NCBI RefSeq assembly: GCF_038070105.1
Contig: NZ_JBBPBZ010000002.1
Coordinates: 1,431,001-1,495,000, forward strand
From: Methylocystis sp. IM3
GTDB taxonomy: Bacteria; Pseudomonadota; Alphaproteobacteria; Rhizobiales; Beijerinckiaceae
Reading direction: 5' to 3'
DNA length: 64,000 bases
Below are positions 8,035 to 16,009 of this stretch, one piece after another; the stretch's first letter is position 1; the number at the start of each line of letters is the position of its first letter. The position numbers and the translations under genes were made by a program. Below the pieces are notes generated by a model, which was given only the letters and a program-made list of their open reading frames with translations, was not told where the DNA came from and made no database searches.

Positions 8035-9960
8035 TCAACCGTCCGGGGCCGCCTGCGCGGCAGGGTGCGCGCTCAGCAGCGCGCCGAGAGCCTCGACTTC
8101 GGCGGGCTTGGTCAGGCGTCGGTCGAATCCTGCCGGACCCATGCGCGCCTGAACCTGTTCTTCTCCCCAGCCGCTGAGCGCGACCAGGAGAAGCTTGCGT
8201 CCCTCCGGCAGGGCGCGGATGCGGCGGGCCGTCTCGAAGCCGTCGATACCGGGCATTCCCAGGTCGAGCAGCACGATCTCCGGCCTCAGCGCGGCGATGC
8301 GCGCCACGCCGCTCTCGCCGCAATAGACCGCCTCGGCGACGGCTCCCAGTTGCTGAAGGAGCGCGGCGAAACTGTCGGCGACGTCTTTCTCGTCGTCGAT
8401 GATGAGAACTCGACGCGGGGCGCTTTTCTCCGCTATTCGCGCAGGCTCCTCGGCGCCCGAGGCTTCAGCCGGGGCGGCGGGCAGTTTGACGACAAAGGCG
8501 CTGCCGCCCCCGACGCCGGCGCTGTGCGCCTCGACCGTCCCACCATGGAGGGTCAGTAGCGTGCGGACGAGCGCAAGGCCGATGCCGAGCCCGCCTTTCG
8601 CGCGCCCGAGCGTGCGGTCGACCTGCGTGAAATAATGGAAAATATACGGGAGCATGTCCGCGGGAACACCGACGCCCGTATCGCTGACGGTGACGATGAT
8701 TTCCGTCCGGCTGGCGTCGGCGACGAGCGAGATCGTTCCCCCGTGTTCCGTATATTTCGCGGCGTTGTCCAGCAGATTGGTGAAGATCTGCGCCAGCCGC
8801 ACGAAGTCGCCATGGACAACCATGGGAACGCCGGGGAACGATGCGCGCAGCGTGTGGCCGCCCGACCGAATGGCCGGCTGCGCCGTTTCGATCGCGTGCC
8901 GCAGCACCAGCCGAAGGTCGACGTTCTCTCTCTTCAATTCGATCTTGCCGCGGGAGATGCGGGAGAAATCCAGAAGCTCGTTGACGAGGCGGATGAGATG
9001 GTCGACCTGGCGTTCGGCCATGTCGAGAAGCTGCTTGTCGCGCTGGCGCGTCAGAGCTGACTCGCGCCGCAGCACATAGATGACGTTGCGAATGGGCGAG
9101 AGTGGATTGCGCAGTTCATGGGCGAGCGTCGCGATGAATTCATCTTTGCGCTGGTCGGCCATCTTCAGCGCCTCCTGCGCGCGCCTGCGTTCCGTTATGT
9201 CGCGAACGAAGGCCCTGACGGCGACGATTTTCCCCTGCGCGTCGAGGATAGGCCATGCACGGACACTCACCGGCAAAACGGAGCCATCCTTGCATATGTA
9301 TTCCTTTTCGAATTCGCCGGAATCTCCAAGTGGCAGAATGAGCTCCCGAAGGATGCGAGCGTCCGTCTCGCGCCAGCGTTCAGGCGTTATGTCTGGGTAA
9401 CACAGGTCCCGCAGTTCCGTGAGCGTGTATCCAAGCATCGACAGGAATGCCGGATTGGCGTCTGCTATCCTGCCGTCGAAATCAATCGTGGCGATCCCGT
9501 CGCGGCTGGTCTCGAACAAGCGGCGGTAGCGCTCCTCGCTTTCTCGCAGGGTCTCGTTGGCCTCTTCTCGCAGGAGGCTCCGGGTGCGGCCGATTTCGGT
9601 GGCCACGAGCCTGCGCTGTCTGCGGCCGTACAAGCTGACGCCGAGAGAGAACAGGAGGGCAGGCGCCACAAAGACCGCCAATCTGATCGCATCTGTTTTT
9701 GCGTAGATCGCGAGAGAACCCCGTGGCTCCAGAAACAGGAAGTCGCCGATGAGCGCGCCGAGGACCGTGGCCAGAACGCCCGGTCCGGGGCCGGCCATAA
9801 CGGTGATCAGCATGGACACGAAAAAGAGCGGGACGAACGGGCGCTGGGCCAATATTCCGCCGGAGGCGTCCAGGACGGTCGTGGCGGCGACGACCGCCAG
9901 CGCCGTGGCGGCGTAAGGCGCGCCAATCCGGATCGCGCGTTGGACGTAGAGGTTCTTCAA
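8035..9960 (-). CDS. Hybrid sensor histidine kinase (DUF4118-like membrane domain, PAS, HisKA, HATPase, receiver)
   Basis: 641-residue membrane kinase. Residues ~10-115 hold three or four hydrophobic helices resembling the DUF4118 region of KdpD (ILAQRPFVPLFFVSMLITVM). A PAS domain follows (YRRLFETSRDGIATIDFDG), then HisKA with the phosphorylated histidine in LAHELRNPLSPI and an ATPase domain with NLLDNAAKYTEHGG and GLGIGLALV. The C-terminal receiver has its aspartate in IVLLDLGMPGIDG. The listed start is TTG; a start without the membrane helices is less likely. Ligand and output partner are not visible. Together with the later kinases it shows how rich this region is in phosphorelay genes. 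Confidence 0.9.
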   Translation of the reverse strand: MKNLYVQRAIRIGAPYAATALAVVAATTVLDASGGILAQRPFVPLFFVSMLITVMAGPGPGVLATVLGALIGDFLFLEPRGSLAIYAKTDAIRLAVFVAPALLFSLGVSLYGRRQRRLVATEIGRTRSLLREEANETLRESEERYRRLFETSRDGIATIDFDGRIADANPAFLSMLGYTLTELRDLCYPDITPERWRETDARILRELILPLGDSGEFEKEYICKDGSVLPVSVRAWPILDAQGKIVAVRAFVRDITERRRAQEALKMADQRKDEFIATLAHELRNPLSPIRNVIYVLRRESALTRQRDKQLLDMAERQVDHLIRLVNELLDFSRISRGKIELKRENVDLRLVLRHAIETAQPAIRSGGHTLRASFPGVPMVVHGDFVRLAQIFTNLLDNAAKYTEHGGTISLVADASRTEIIVTVSDTGVGVPADMLPYIFHYFTQVDRTLGRAKGGLGIGLALVRTLLTLHGGTVEAHSAGVGGGSAFVVKLPAAPAEASGAEEPARIAEKSAPRRVLIIDDEKDVADSFAALLQQLGAVAEAVYCGESGVARIAALRPEIVLLDLGMPGIDGFETARRIRALPEGRKLLLVALSGWGEEQVQARMGPAGFDRRLTKPAEVEALGALLSAHPAAQAAPDG

Positions 9961-10079
9961 ATCAGGCTCGCAAGTCGCGAAGTCGGGCGCGGTCCCCGGG
10001 CAGGGGGCCTTGCGTGAAAGTCATTACCAAAAAAAGTCAGATAAGGCAGTGTCTCGGCCGTTTTGAGGCGGCCACCGCG

Positions 10080-10586
10080 TCAGCCCGCCGCGAATGACGC
10101 GAAGGCTTCGACCACGTCGCGGTAAACCTGCCGCTTGAATGGCACGATGAGGCCTGGAAGCATGTCCAATCTCTCCCACCGCCAGTCGTCGAACTCCGGC
10201 TTGTGATGGCCGCCGCCGGGGGCGTGAATGTCGATTTCGCTGTCCGAGCCGAGAAAGCGCAGGGCGAACCAGCGCTGAGTCTGGCCGATGTATTTCCCGC
10301 TCCAGCGCTTCTTTGCGTCGGGCGGCAGGTCGTAGGAGAGCCAGGTTGGCGCCTCGGCGAGAAATTCGACGCTGGAGACGTTCGTTTCCTCGTAGAGCTC
10401 GCGCAGCGCCGCCTGGAAGGGCGTTTCCCCGTCGTCGATCCCGCCCTGCGGCATCTGCCACATGAAAGGTTCGGCCACCTGATCAAAGGCGCCCTTCGCT
10501 TTGCGATGGCCGATGAAGACCAGGCCTTGCGCATTGAACAGGGTCACGCCGACGCAGGGGCGGTAGCGGCTGTCGGGCGCGTTCAT
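10080..10586 (-). CDS. rppH: RNA pyrophosphohydrolase RppH (Nudix)
   Basis: 168-residue Nudix hydrolase that removes pyrophosphate from 5'-triphosphate mRNA and so triggers decay. It opens RYRPCVGVTLFNAQGLVF and carries the Nudix box GGIDDGETPFQAALRELYEE, whose glutamates bind metal. The last box position, usually glycine (EETG), is asparagine here (EETNV). The WQMPQGGID and FDDWRWERL motifs are typical of alphaproteobacterial RppH. The start overlaps the stop of the upstream polysaccharide deacetylase gene by four bases (ATGA), so the two are translationally coupled. Confidence 0.95.
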   Translation of the reverse strand: MNAPDSRYRPCVGVTLFNAQGLVFIGHRKAKGAFDQVAEPFMWQMPQGGIDDGETPFQAALRELYEETNVSSVEFLAEAPTWLSYDLPPDAKKRWSGKYIGQTQRWFALRFLGSDSEIDIHAPGGGHHKPEFDDWRWERLDMLPGLIVPFKRQVYRDVVEAFASFAAG

Positions 10587-11782
10587 GGGGCGTGGCTCGC
10601 CGCGGGCGCCGCGCCGTGCGTGACAGCGGCGGAAACAGGGGCCAGCGCAACGCCCCGGCGCTCCAGATCGCGGGCGAAACGCGCAATACGCGAAATGGCT
10701 TCGGGCGTGGCGTTGGCGAAGCCTATCGCCACGCCCTTCTCCCGCGCCAAACCTTCGAGCCGCGTCAGCGCAGCGTCCATCGCCTGCGGCGCGCCCGAAG
10801 CGTCGATGACGACGTCGACCCTGGCGAAAGGAGCCGCAAGCTTCCTGGCGACGTTCGCGGCTTGCGACTGCGGCGAAAGCCCATCCTCCAGATAGAACAG
10901 GCCGCGCCGCGCGAATTCGCTCAATGCGCCAGACATGGCCGTCTCATCGGCCGTGAAGCGTCCGCCAAGATGATTCATGACGCCAGCATAACCTGTGAAC
11001 CGGCTCATCAGCCAGTGCAGATCATCCGCGCCTCCGCCATCCGCCGCGCCCTCGAGGAGCGTATGAGGGCCGGGATTGTTCCTCGGATAGTCGAAAGGCT
11101 CCATTGGCGCCTGAAGCAGCGCCTCGTGGCCGCGCGCGCGCGCCTGCGCGACGAGCCGTTCCAGATCCGCGCCATAAGGCGCGAAGGCGAGCGTCGTGTC
11201 CTGGGGAAGCTCCTCGATCGCGTCGCGTGAGGCGCGCGCGTCGAGCCCGACCCCGCCGACGACAATCGCAAGACGCGGCGCTCCAGGCTTCAGCGCGGGG
11301 TTTGCGACGAAGGGGCGGGCGTAGACGTCCATCGGCCGTGCGCCCTCCGCGCCAATGCGGGGCAGCAGGCCGTAGCGGCCCTTTTCCGTCACCCGGCGGT
11401 CGGGCGCGGGCGCGAGTCGCACGCCGGAAGAGGGCTCGATCCGGATGATTCGCGCCGATCCGCCCTCGCCATGGCGCGTGATCTTGACGCCCGCCACGAC
11501 CTCGACCCCGCCGCCGTCATCGTCTCGGCCTGCCTCCGGCTCGGCAGCGGCTTGCCGCTGCGGCGGGGCGGGGGGCGTCTCGGATATCGGCGCCGACTCG
11601 ATTTTCGCCCTGGCGTAGGGTTCGCCTCCGTATCGATCGAGTGGCGCGAAAGAAAGCGCGACCGCGCTCGCCGCCACGACTGCGCCGGCTGCGAGGGCCA
11701 TAGGCGCCCCGCGCAATCCCGGAGCGCTTCGGCGCGGCGTGTGCGTCCCGCCGCGGAGGGGCGCGTTGAGTTCGTCGATCAT
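10583..11782 (-). CDS. Divergent polysaccharide deacetylase family protein (YibQ-like)
   Basis: 399-residue protein with an N-terminal membrane anchor (APMALAAGAVVAASAVALSF), a proline/alanine-rich linker and a C-terminal divergent polysaccharide deacetylase domain starting near residue 170 (PRLAIVVGGVGLDARASRDA). Family features include LQAPMEPFDYPRNNPGPHTL, GVMNHLGGRFTAD and FYLEDGLSPQSQ. It probably acts in the periplasm on a cell-envelope glycan; the exact substrate is unknown for the family. In many alphaproteobacteria it lies between a CtpA protease gene and rppH; here the rppH side is kept but ctpA is missing, a phosphatase gene standing upstream instead. Confidence 0.88.
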   Translation of the reverse strand: MIDELNAPLRGGTHTPRRSAPGLRGAPMALAAGAVVAASAVALSFAPLDRYGGEPYARAKIESAPISETPPAPPQRQAAAEPEAGRDDDGGGVEVVAGVKITRHGEGGSARIIRIEPSSGVRLAPAPDRRVTEKGRYGLLPRIGAEGARPMDVYARPFVANPALKPGAPRLAIVVGGVGLDARASRDAIEELPQDTTLAFAPYGADLERLVAQARARGHEALLQAPMEPFDYPRNNPGPHTLLEGAADGGGADDLHWLMSRFTGYAGVMNHLGGRFTADETAMSGALSEFARRGLFYLEDGLSPQSQAANVARKLAAPFARVDVVIDASGAPQAMDAALTRLEGLAREKGVAIGFANATPEAISRIARFARDLERRGVALAPVSAAVTHGAAPAASHAP

Positions 11783-11863
11783 CGGGACGCAAAAGCTCTC
11801 GGTTGAGCCGGCCTTCAGCGAATCGACGCTATTGTGAAGCTTTAGCTCGCGCGCGTCGAGCCT

Positions 11864-12973
11864 TCAGGCGACGAGAACCCCGTCCGCCTCCATGAGCTCA
11901 AGCAGCATGCCCTCTCGCAGGCCGCGATCCGCGATGCGGGTGCGCGCAGCCGGGAACATCTCGCGAATAGCCTCGAAAATGGCGCAGCCGGCGAGCACGA
12001 GATCGGCGCGCTGTGGGCCGATGCAGCCATTGGCCACGCGTTCCTCGAAATCCATGGCGCGCAGTCGATCGATGGCGCGCGTCGCCTCGGCGTCGCTCAT
12101 CCACAGCCCGTCCACGCGCCAGCGATCGTAGCGTTCGAGGCCGAGATGCACGCCGGCGAGCGTCGTGACCGTCCCCGATGTCCCGAGGAGATGGAAGCGC
12201 GAGCAGCGGGCGATTTCCGCGGTCTCGTCGACGAAGTGGAGGAGCGCCTCCCGCGCGTAATTCTTCATGGCGGCGAAGGTGCGGGCGTCGACCACGCGAC
12301 CGCCGAAATGTTCGGCCAGGGTGACGACGCCGAGCTCGAGCGACGTCCAGCTGTGCAGTTCGCGCGCGTCGGCGGATTCGGACGAGCGGGTGAGCCAGAC
12401 AAGCTCGGTGGAGCCGCCGCCGATGTCGAACAGCAGCACGCTGGCGGCGTGTGGATCGGCGAGCGACCCGCATCCGCGCGCCGCGAAACGCGCCTCTGTC
12501 TCGCGGTCGATGACCTCGAGCTCGAGGCCGGTGCGTTCGCGAACGCGGGCCACGAATTCGTCGCCATTCGCCGCGCCTCGGCACGCCTGGGTGGCGACGA
12601 GCCTGGCGCGGGTGACGCCGCGCGTCTCCATTTTCGCGCGGCAAACGTCCAGCGCGGCGATGGTGCGCTCGATCGCGGCCTCGCTGATTCGCCCGGCGCG
12701 GCCAAGACCCTCGCCCAGCCGCACAATCCGCGAGAAGGCGTCGATGACGCGCAAGAAATCCGAATTGCGGCGGCGCGGCCGGCGCTCCGGCCGCGCAATG
12801 AGCAGCCGGCAGTTGTTGGTGCCAAGGTCGAGGGCGGCGTAGGTATGGCCAGTCCAAGGCGCGGACGTCCTCGGAACGGCCGTGTTCGCGCCCACAACCC
12901 CGGCCTGCCGCGCCGCCGCCGCCTCCAGACCTGGCTCCGCATCCGCGGGCCGCTGGGTCCCTGCCAAATTCAT
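11864..12973 (-). CDS. Ppx/GppA family phosphatase
   Basis: Exopolyphosphatase / guanosine pentaphosphate phosphatase family member (ASKHA fold). The P-loop-like motif YAALDLGTNNCRLLIARP lies near residue 45, followed by RIVRLGEGLGRAGRIS, TQACRGAANG and FDIGGGSTELVWL. About 370 residues covers only the catalytic module; the helical C-terminal extension of E. coli Ppx is absent, as is usual in alphaproteobacteria. The frame extends to a GTG 42 bases upstream; I prefer the ATG (MNLAGTQR), though no ideal ribosome site distinguishes them. The rlmE gene that often follows it in Rhizobiales is not present. Confidence 0.88.
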   Translation of the reverse strand: MNLAGTQRPADAEPGLEAAAARQAGVVGANTAVPRTSAPWTGHTYAALDLGTNNCRLLIARPERRPRRRNSDFLRVIDAFSRIVRLGEGLGRAGRISEAAIERTIAALDVCRAKMETRGVTRARLVATQACRGAANGDEFVARVRERTGLELEVIDRETEARFAARGCGSLADPHAASVLLFDIGGGSTELVWLTRSSESADARELHSWTSLELGVVTLAEHFGGRVVDARTFAAMKNYAREALLHFVDETAEIARCSRFHLLGTSGTVTTLAGVHLGLERYDRWRVDGLWMSDAEATRAIDRLRAMDFEERVANGCIGPQRADLVLAGCAIFEAIREMFPAARTRIADRGLREGMLLELMEADGVLVA

Positions 12974-13162
12974 GCTCCCGCGATAACCGGTTTCTCGCGC
13001 CTTCGCCGCTCGCACGACCCCATTCGCGTCAATTATCCTAAATGCAGGATTGCTGACCCAGCCGCAAGTGGCGGTCTGGCCGCCCGGCCGTCGTCACAGA
13101 AACGGTTGACAGCGCCCGCGGCTCTCTCTAGATCACGATCCGCTGCGGCGCAAAGCCGCCGT

Positions 13163-13236
13163 TGGGGGATAGTTCAACGGTAGAACAGCGGACTCTGACT
13201 CCGTTAATCTTGGTTCGAATCCAGGTCCCCCAGCCA
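13163..13236 (+). tRNA. tRNA-Gln (anticodon CTG)
   Basis: A complete cloverleaf. The acceptor stem tggggga/tcccccA is followed by the encoded gCCA. The D arm contains agttcaacggtagaaca, the anticodon stem gcgga/tccgt encloses loop ctctgac (anticodon CTG), and the T arm is ttggttcgaatccag. The 3' half faces an integrase gene 114 bases away, which makes this tRNA the likely attachment site for the element to its right. A second copy of the 3' end was not found by eye in the following 11 kb. Confidence 0.97.
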
Positions 13237-13349
13237 AGCCACTCGATGATCCCCGACGTCTTCCCGCGCCGCGCGCCTCGGCCCACGCTCAAGCCATGTT
13301 TAGCGCGGCTCTCGCGGTTCTGCGCTCTTCCTTGATCGGAAGCTGACGT

Positions 13350-14399
13350 TCATAGCCCCGCCGCCTTGGTGAGATTGACGCTGAAGCGATCGCGTTTGCG
13401 CTGATAGCGGCGAGTCATCTCGGCGCTGGCGTGGCCGAGGTGCCTTTGCACATGGGCCTCCTCGATCGTCGCCGAAGAAGCGAGCCCGGCGCGCAGGGAA
13501 TGGCCGGAGAAGGCGCGACGGCGCTCGCCTTCGGGGAGATCGCCGCGCAGGCCGGCGGCCAGCGCCGTTTTCTGGACGAGGCGGGCGACATGCTTGTCTG
13601 AAAGGCGCTCCGACCCGACGCCGCCGTTCTTGCGGGCGATGGGTCGGAACACGGGACCCCGCGTGATCCGCCCGAGTTTGAGCCAGATTTCGAGCATGGC
13701 GACGGGGCAGGTGAGGGGAGATGAGCCGCGGCCGATCTCCACTTCGCGCCAGCCGGTCTTGCCGTTGATGGTCAGGAGCAGGCCGCCGCCGTTCTCGTCG
13801 GGGCTGACGATCTCGATCCAGCCGGCTCCGTCTTCGGTCTGACCGGGCCCGCAGTCGAGGCCCACGATCTCGGAGCGGCGCAGGCCGCCGGCGAAGCCGA
13901 CGGCGAGAAGGGCCCTGTCACGCAAGTCCCGCAAGTCGTTGCCGAGGGTTGCCAGCATGGCGAGAAGCTCGTCGGCGAAGATCGCCTCTTTCTGGACGGG
14001 CGGGCGGGCGTGAGTGCGACGGATGCCGGCCAGCACCGTGGCGACATGCGGATCCGTCGTGTCGAGAGGCCGCTGGAGCTGGCGATAGCGCCAGCAAATT
14101 CCCGACAGCCGGCGCTCCAGCGAGGAGACGGAGAGCGCCGGCCGGCCGGGCGCGGGGGTCATGCAGGCGGCGAGATAGAGGCCGATGGTTGCGGGATTCG
14201 GGGGCAGGGGGTCGAGGCCCTCCCGGCGCAGCCAGGAGGCGAAGTGCCGCCAGTCGGCGTCATAGGCCCGCTGTGTATTTTCCGATCGGGCGGCGCGGGC
14301 GTAGTCGCGCGCCTTTTGGGAGAGCGCCGAAAATTGGGGCGCGGTCGGTTCCTCGACGCGCGACAGGCCGCCCATCCCCTCCTTTTCGCCTTTGGCCAT
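13350..14399 (-). CDS. Tyrosine site-specific integrase/recombinase
   Basis: 349-residue phage-type integrase. The N-terminal SAM-like DNA-binding domain has SENTQRAYDADWRHFASWLR. The catalytic domain shows the first arginine in GGLRRSEIVGL, the H-x-x-R pair in FSGHSLRAGLASSA, and the second histidine and nucleophilic tyrosine in RHLGHASAEMTRRY. All catalytic residues look intact, so the enzyme could be active. Its 3' end points at tRNA-Gln, the usual arrangement for elements integrated in a tRNA gene. No excisionase or other phage genes are near, so it may be a relic or serve the small cargo to the right. Confidence 0.92.
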   Translation of the reverse strand: MAKGEKEGMGGLSRVEEPTAPQFSALSQKARDYARAARSENTQRAYDADWRHFASWLRREGLDPLPPNPATIGLYLAACMTPAPGRPALSVSSLERRLSGICWRYRQLQRPLDTTDPHVATVLAGIRRTHARPPVQKEAIFADELLAMLATLGNDLRDLRDRALLAVGFAGGLRRSEIVGLDCGPGQTEDGAGWIEIVSPDENGGGLLLTINGKTGWREVEIGRGSSPLTCPVAMLEIWLKLGRITRGPVFRPIARKNGGVGSERLSDKHVARLVQKTALAAGLRGDLPEGERRRAFSGHSLRAGLASSATIEEAHVQRHLGHASAEMTRRYQRKRDRFSVNLTKAAGL

Positions 14400-14749
14400 C
14401 TCAGATCCTCGTTTGCGCGCTTTCCAAATTCGACGCCTCGGCGCTGCCCGCGCGGCCCGAACGCGCGCATTTGGCGCTGAATGGTGGGCGTAGATTATCG
14501 GACATTTCGAAGGCCGGACAAGCCCGGCGGAGTTTGGCGCAAATCGGTTGCCAAAGCGCCGTTAGCGGTCAGCGCGAGGCCGCTTGGGCGCCGGCGCCCC
14601 GCGCTATCGAGAATTGGGGGCCACGCGGAGCCGATACGCTTTTTCTGGCAAAAACTGGCCGGCGCCGTAAGGCGCGCTAGCTCACCCGACGGGTGAAGTT
14701 CGCTCTTCTCGCGGCGGATTTCCGGTCCTCGTCAGCAAGCTCGATTGAA
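14400..14749. other. Non-coding stretch between integrase and patatin gene
   Basis: No convincing gene. Frames open on both strands here are compositional. It should contain the divergent promoters of the integrase and the patatin-like gene; I cannot point to a clear -35/-10 pair. A weak GTG start for the patatin gene lies at 14693. Confidence 0.4.
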
Positions 14750-15898
14750 ATGGATGCCTCCTTCACCTGCCCCCGTGACCGCCACCTCTTCAGCGCGGGG
14801 AAAAAGCGCATTCTCTCGCTCGATGGCGGCGGCGTTCGAGGGGCCATCTCGATCGCCTTTCTGGAGCGGATCGAAAATCTGCTTGTCGAAATCGTAGGGC
14901 GGAGCGTGCTGCTGTGCGACTATTTCGATCTGGTCGGGGGAACCTCGACCGGGGCCATCATCGCCGCGGGGCTCGCAACCGGATTCTCGGCCGGCGAAAT
15001 GCACGCCTTTTACGAGAAGCTCGCGCCGAAAGTCTTCAGATCGTCGATATTTCACATCCCCGGCTGGCGCGCGAACTTCGACGGGGCGGCGCTTCACGAG
15101 GAGCTGGACAAGACCTTTTCCCATTGCTCGCTCGGCTCGGAGATACTGAGAACCGGCCTGTGCATGGTTCTCAAGCGGCTCGACACGGGGAGTTGCTGGA
15201 TCGTGATGAACAATCCGCGATCCATGTTCTGGGAGACGCCAAACGACAATTCATTCGTTGGAAACAGCTATCTTTCACTGCCCGACATCATCCGCGCGAG
15301 CACGGCGGCGCCCTTCTATTTCGATCCGCAGACTATCGAAATCGTCAAGGGAATGGACCCGGGGCTCTTTCTCGACGGCGGCCTGACGCCGCACAACAAC
15401 CCCTCGCTTGCGCTCTTTCTCACCGCTGTCCTGCCGCCCTATCGCCTTGAATGGAAGACGGGAGTCGAAGACCTCTTCATCGTATCGATCGGGACAGGCT
15501 CCTGCCGCCCGAAGCTCACGACCCGGGAAGCGCAGAGATCCCCGGCGATCCTACTTGCGATCAACGCTCTTGCCGCGCAAATATCGGATAATCAGGAATT
15601 GACGCTCATGCTCATGTCCTGGCTCGGGGAGTCGTCGCTGCCCTGGCCGATCAATTCCGAGATCGGGGATCTGAAAGACTCTACGCCCCCCTTCGGCAAG
15701 CTTTTTCGCTACTATCGCTATGACATAAAGCTCGAAGGCCAGTGGCTCGCGCAGAACACGGGCGTCTCCCTGACCGAAAACGACATCTCAAAGCTTCGCC
15801 AGATGGAAAACCCGGCGAACATCCCCTCGCTTTACAACCTTGGGCGCATCGCCGCGCAACAGCAGATCACGCGCGAGATGCTTGAGGCGATGCTCTGA
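14750..15898 (+). CDS. Patatin-like phospholipase (CapV/CBASS-effector-like)
   Basis: Probable membrane-attacking lipase of ~382 residues. It carries the patatin oxyanion motif SLDGGGVRGAIS near residue 23, the G-x-S-x-G nucleophile in LVGGTSTGAIIAAG, and the catalytic aspartate in LFLDGGLTPHNNPS, so the Ser-Asp dyad is intact. RASTAAPFYFDPQ is also typical. No signal peptide is present, as in CBASS effectors of the CapV group, but no cyclic-nucleotide synthase gene is adjacent. The next gene on the same strand is a TIR-STAND-TPR protein, ~110 bases downstream. The ATG (MDASFTCPRDRH) is chosen; a GTG 57 bases upstream is possible. A defence role is inferred from motif and context. Confidence 0.85.
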   Translation: MDASFTCPRDRHLFSAGKKRILSLDGGGVRGAISIAFLERIENLLVEIVGRSVLLCDYFDLVGGTSTGAIIAAGLATGFSAGEMHAFYEKLAPKVFRSSIFHIPGWRANFDGAALHEELDKTFSHCSLGSEILRTGLCMVLKRLDTGSCWIVMNNPRSMFWETPNDNSFVGNSYLSLPDIIRASTAAPFYFDPQTIEIVKGMDPGLFLDGGLTPHNNPSLALFLTAVLPPYRLEWKTGVEDLFIVSIGTGSCRPKLTTREAQRSPAILLAINALAAQISDNQELTLMLMSWLGESSLPWPINSEIGDLKDSTPPFGKLFRYYRYDIKLEGQWLAQNTGVSLTENDISKLRQMENPANIPSLYNLGRIAAQQQITREMLEAML

Positions 15899-16009
15899 CG
15901 ACAAGCGGAACGGCGGCTTGCCGGGAGCGGAACGCCCGTTATCTGAAGCATGGTGACGGGAGGTCTGAATGGCGGACGCGCGCCTGCCTTCGGGCCGTGG
16001 GCGCAAGTG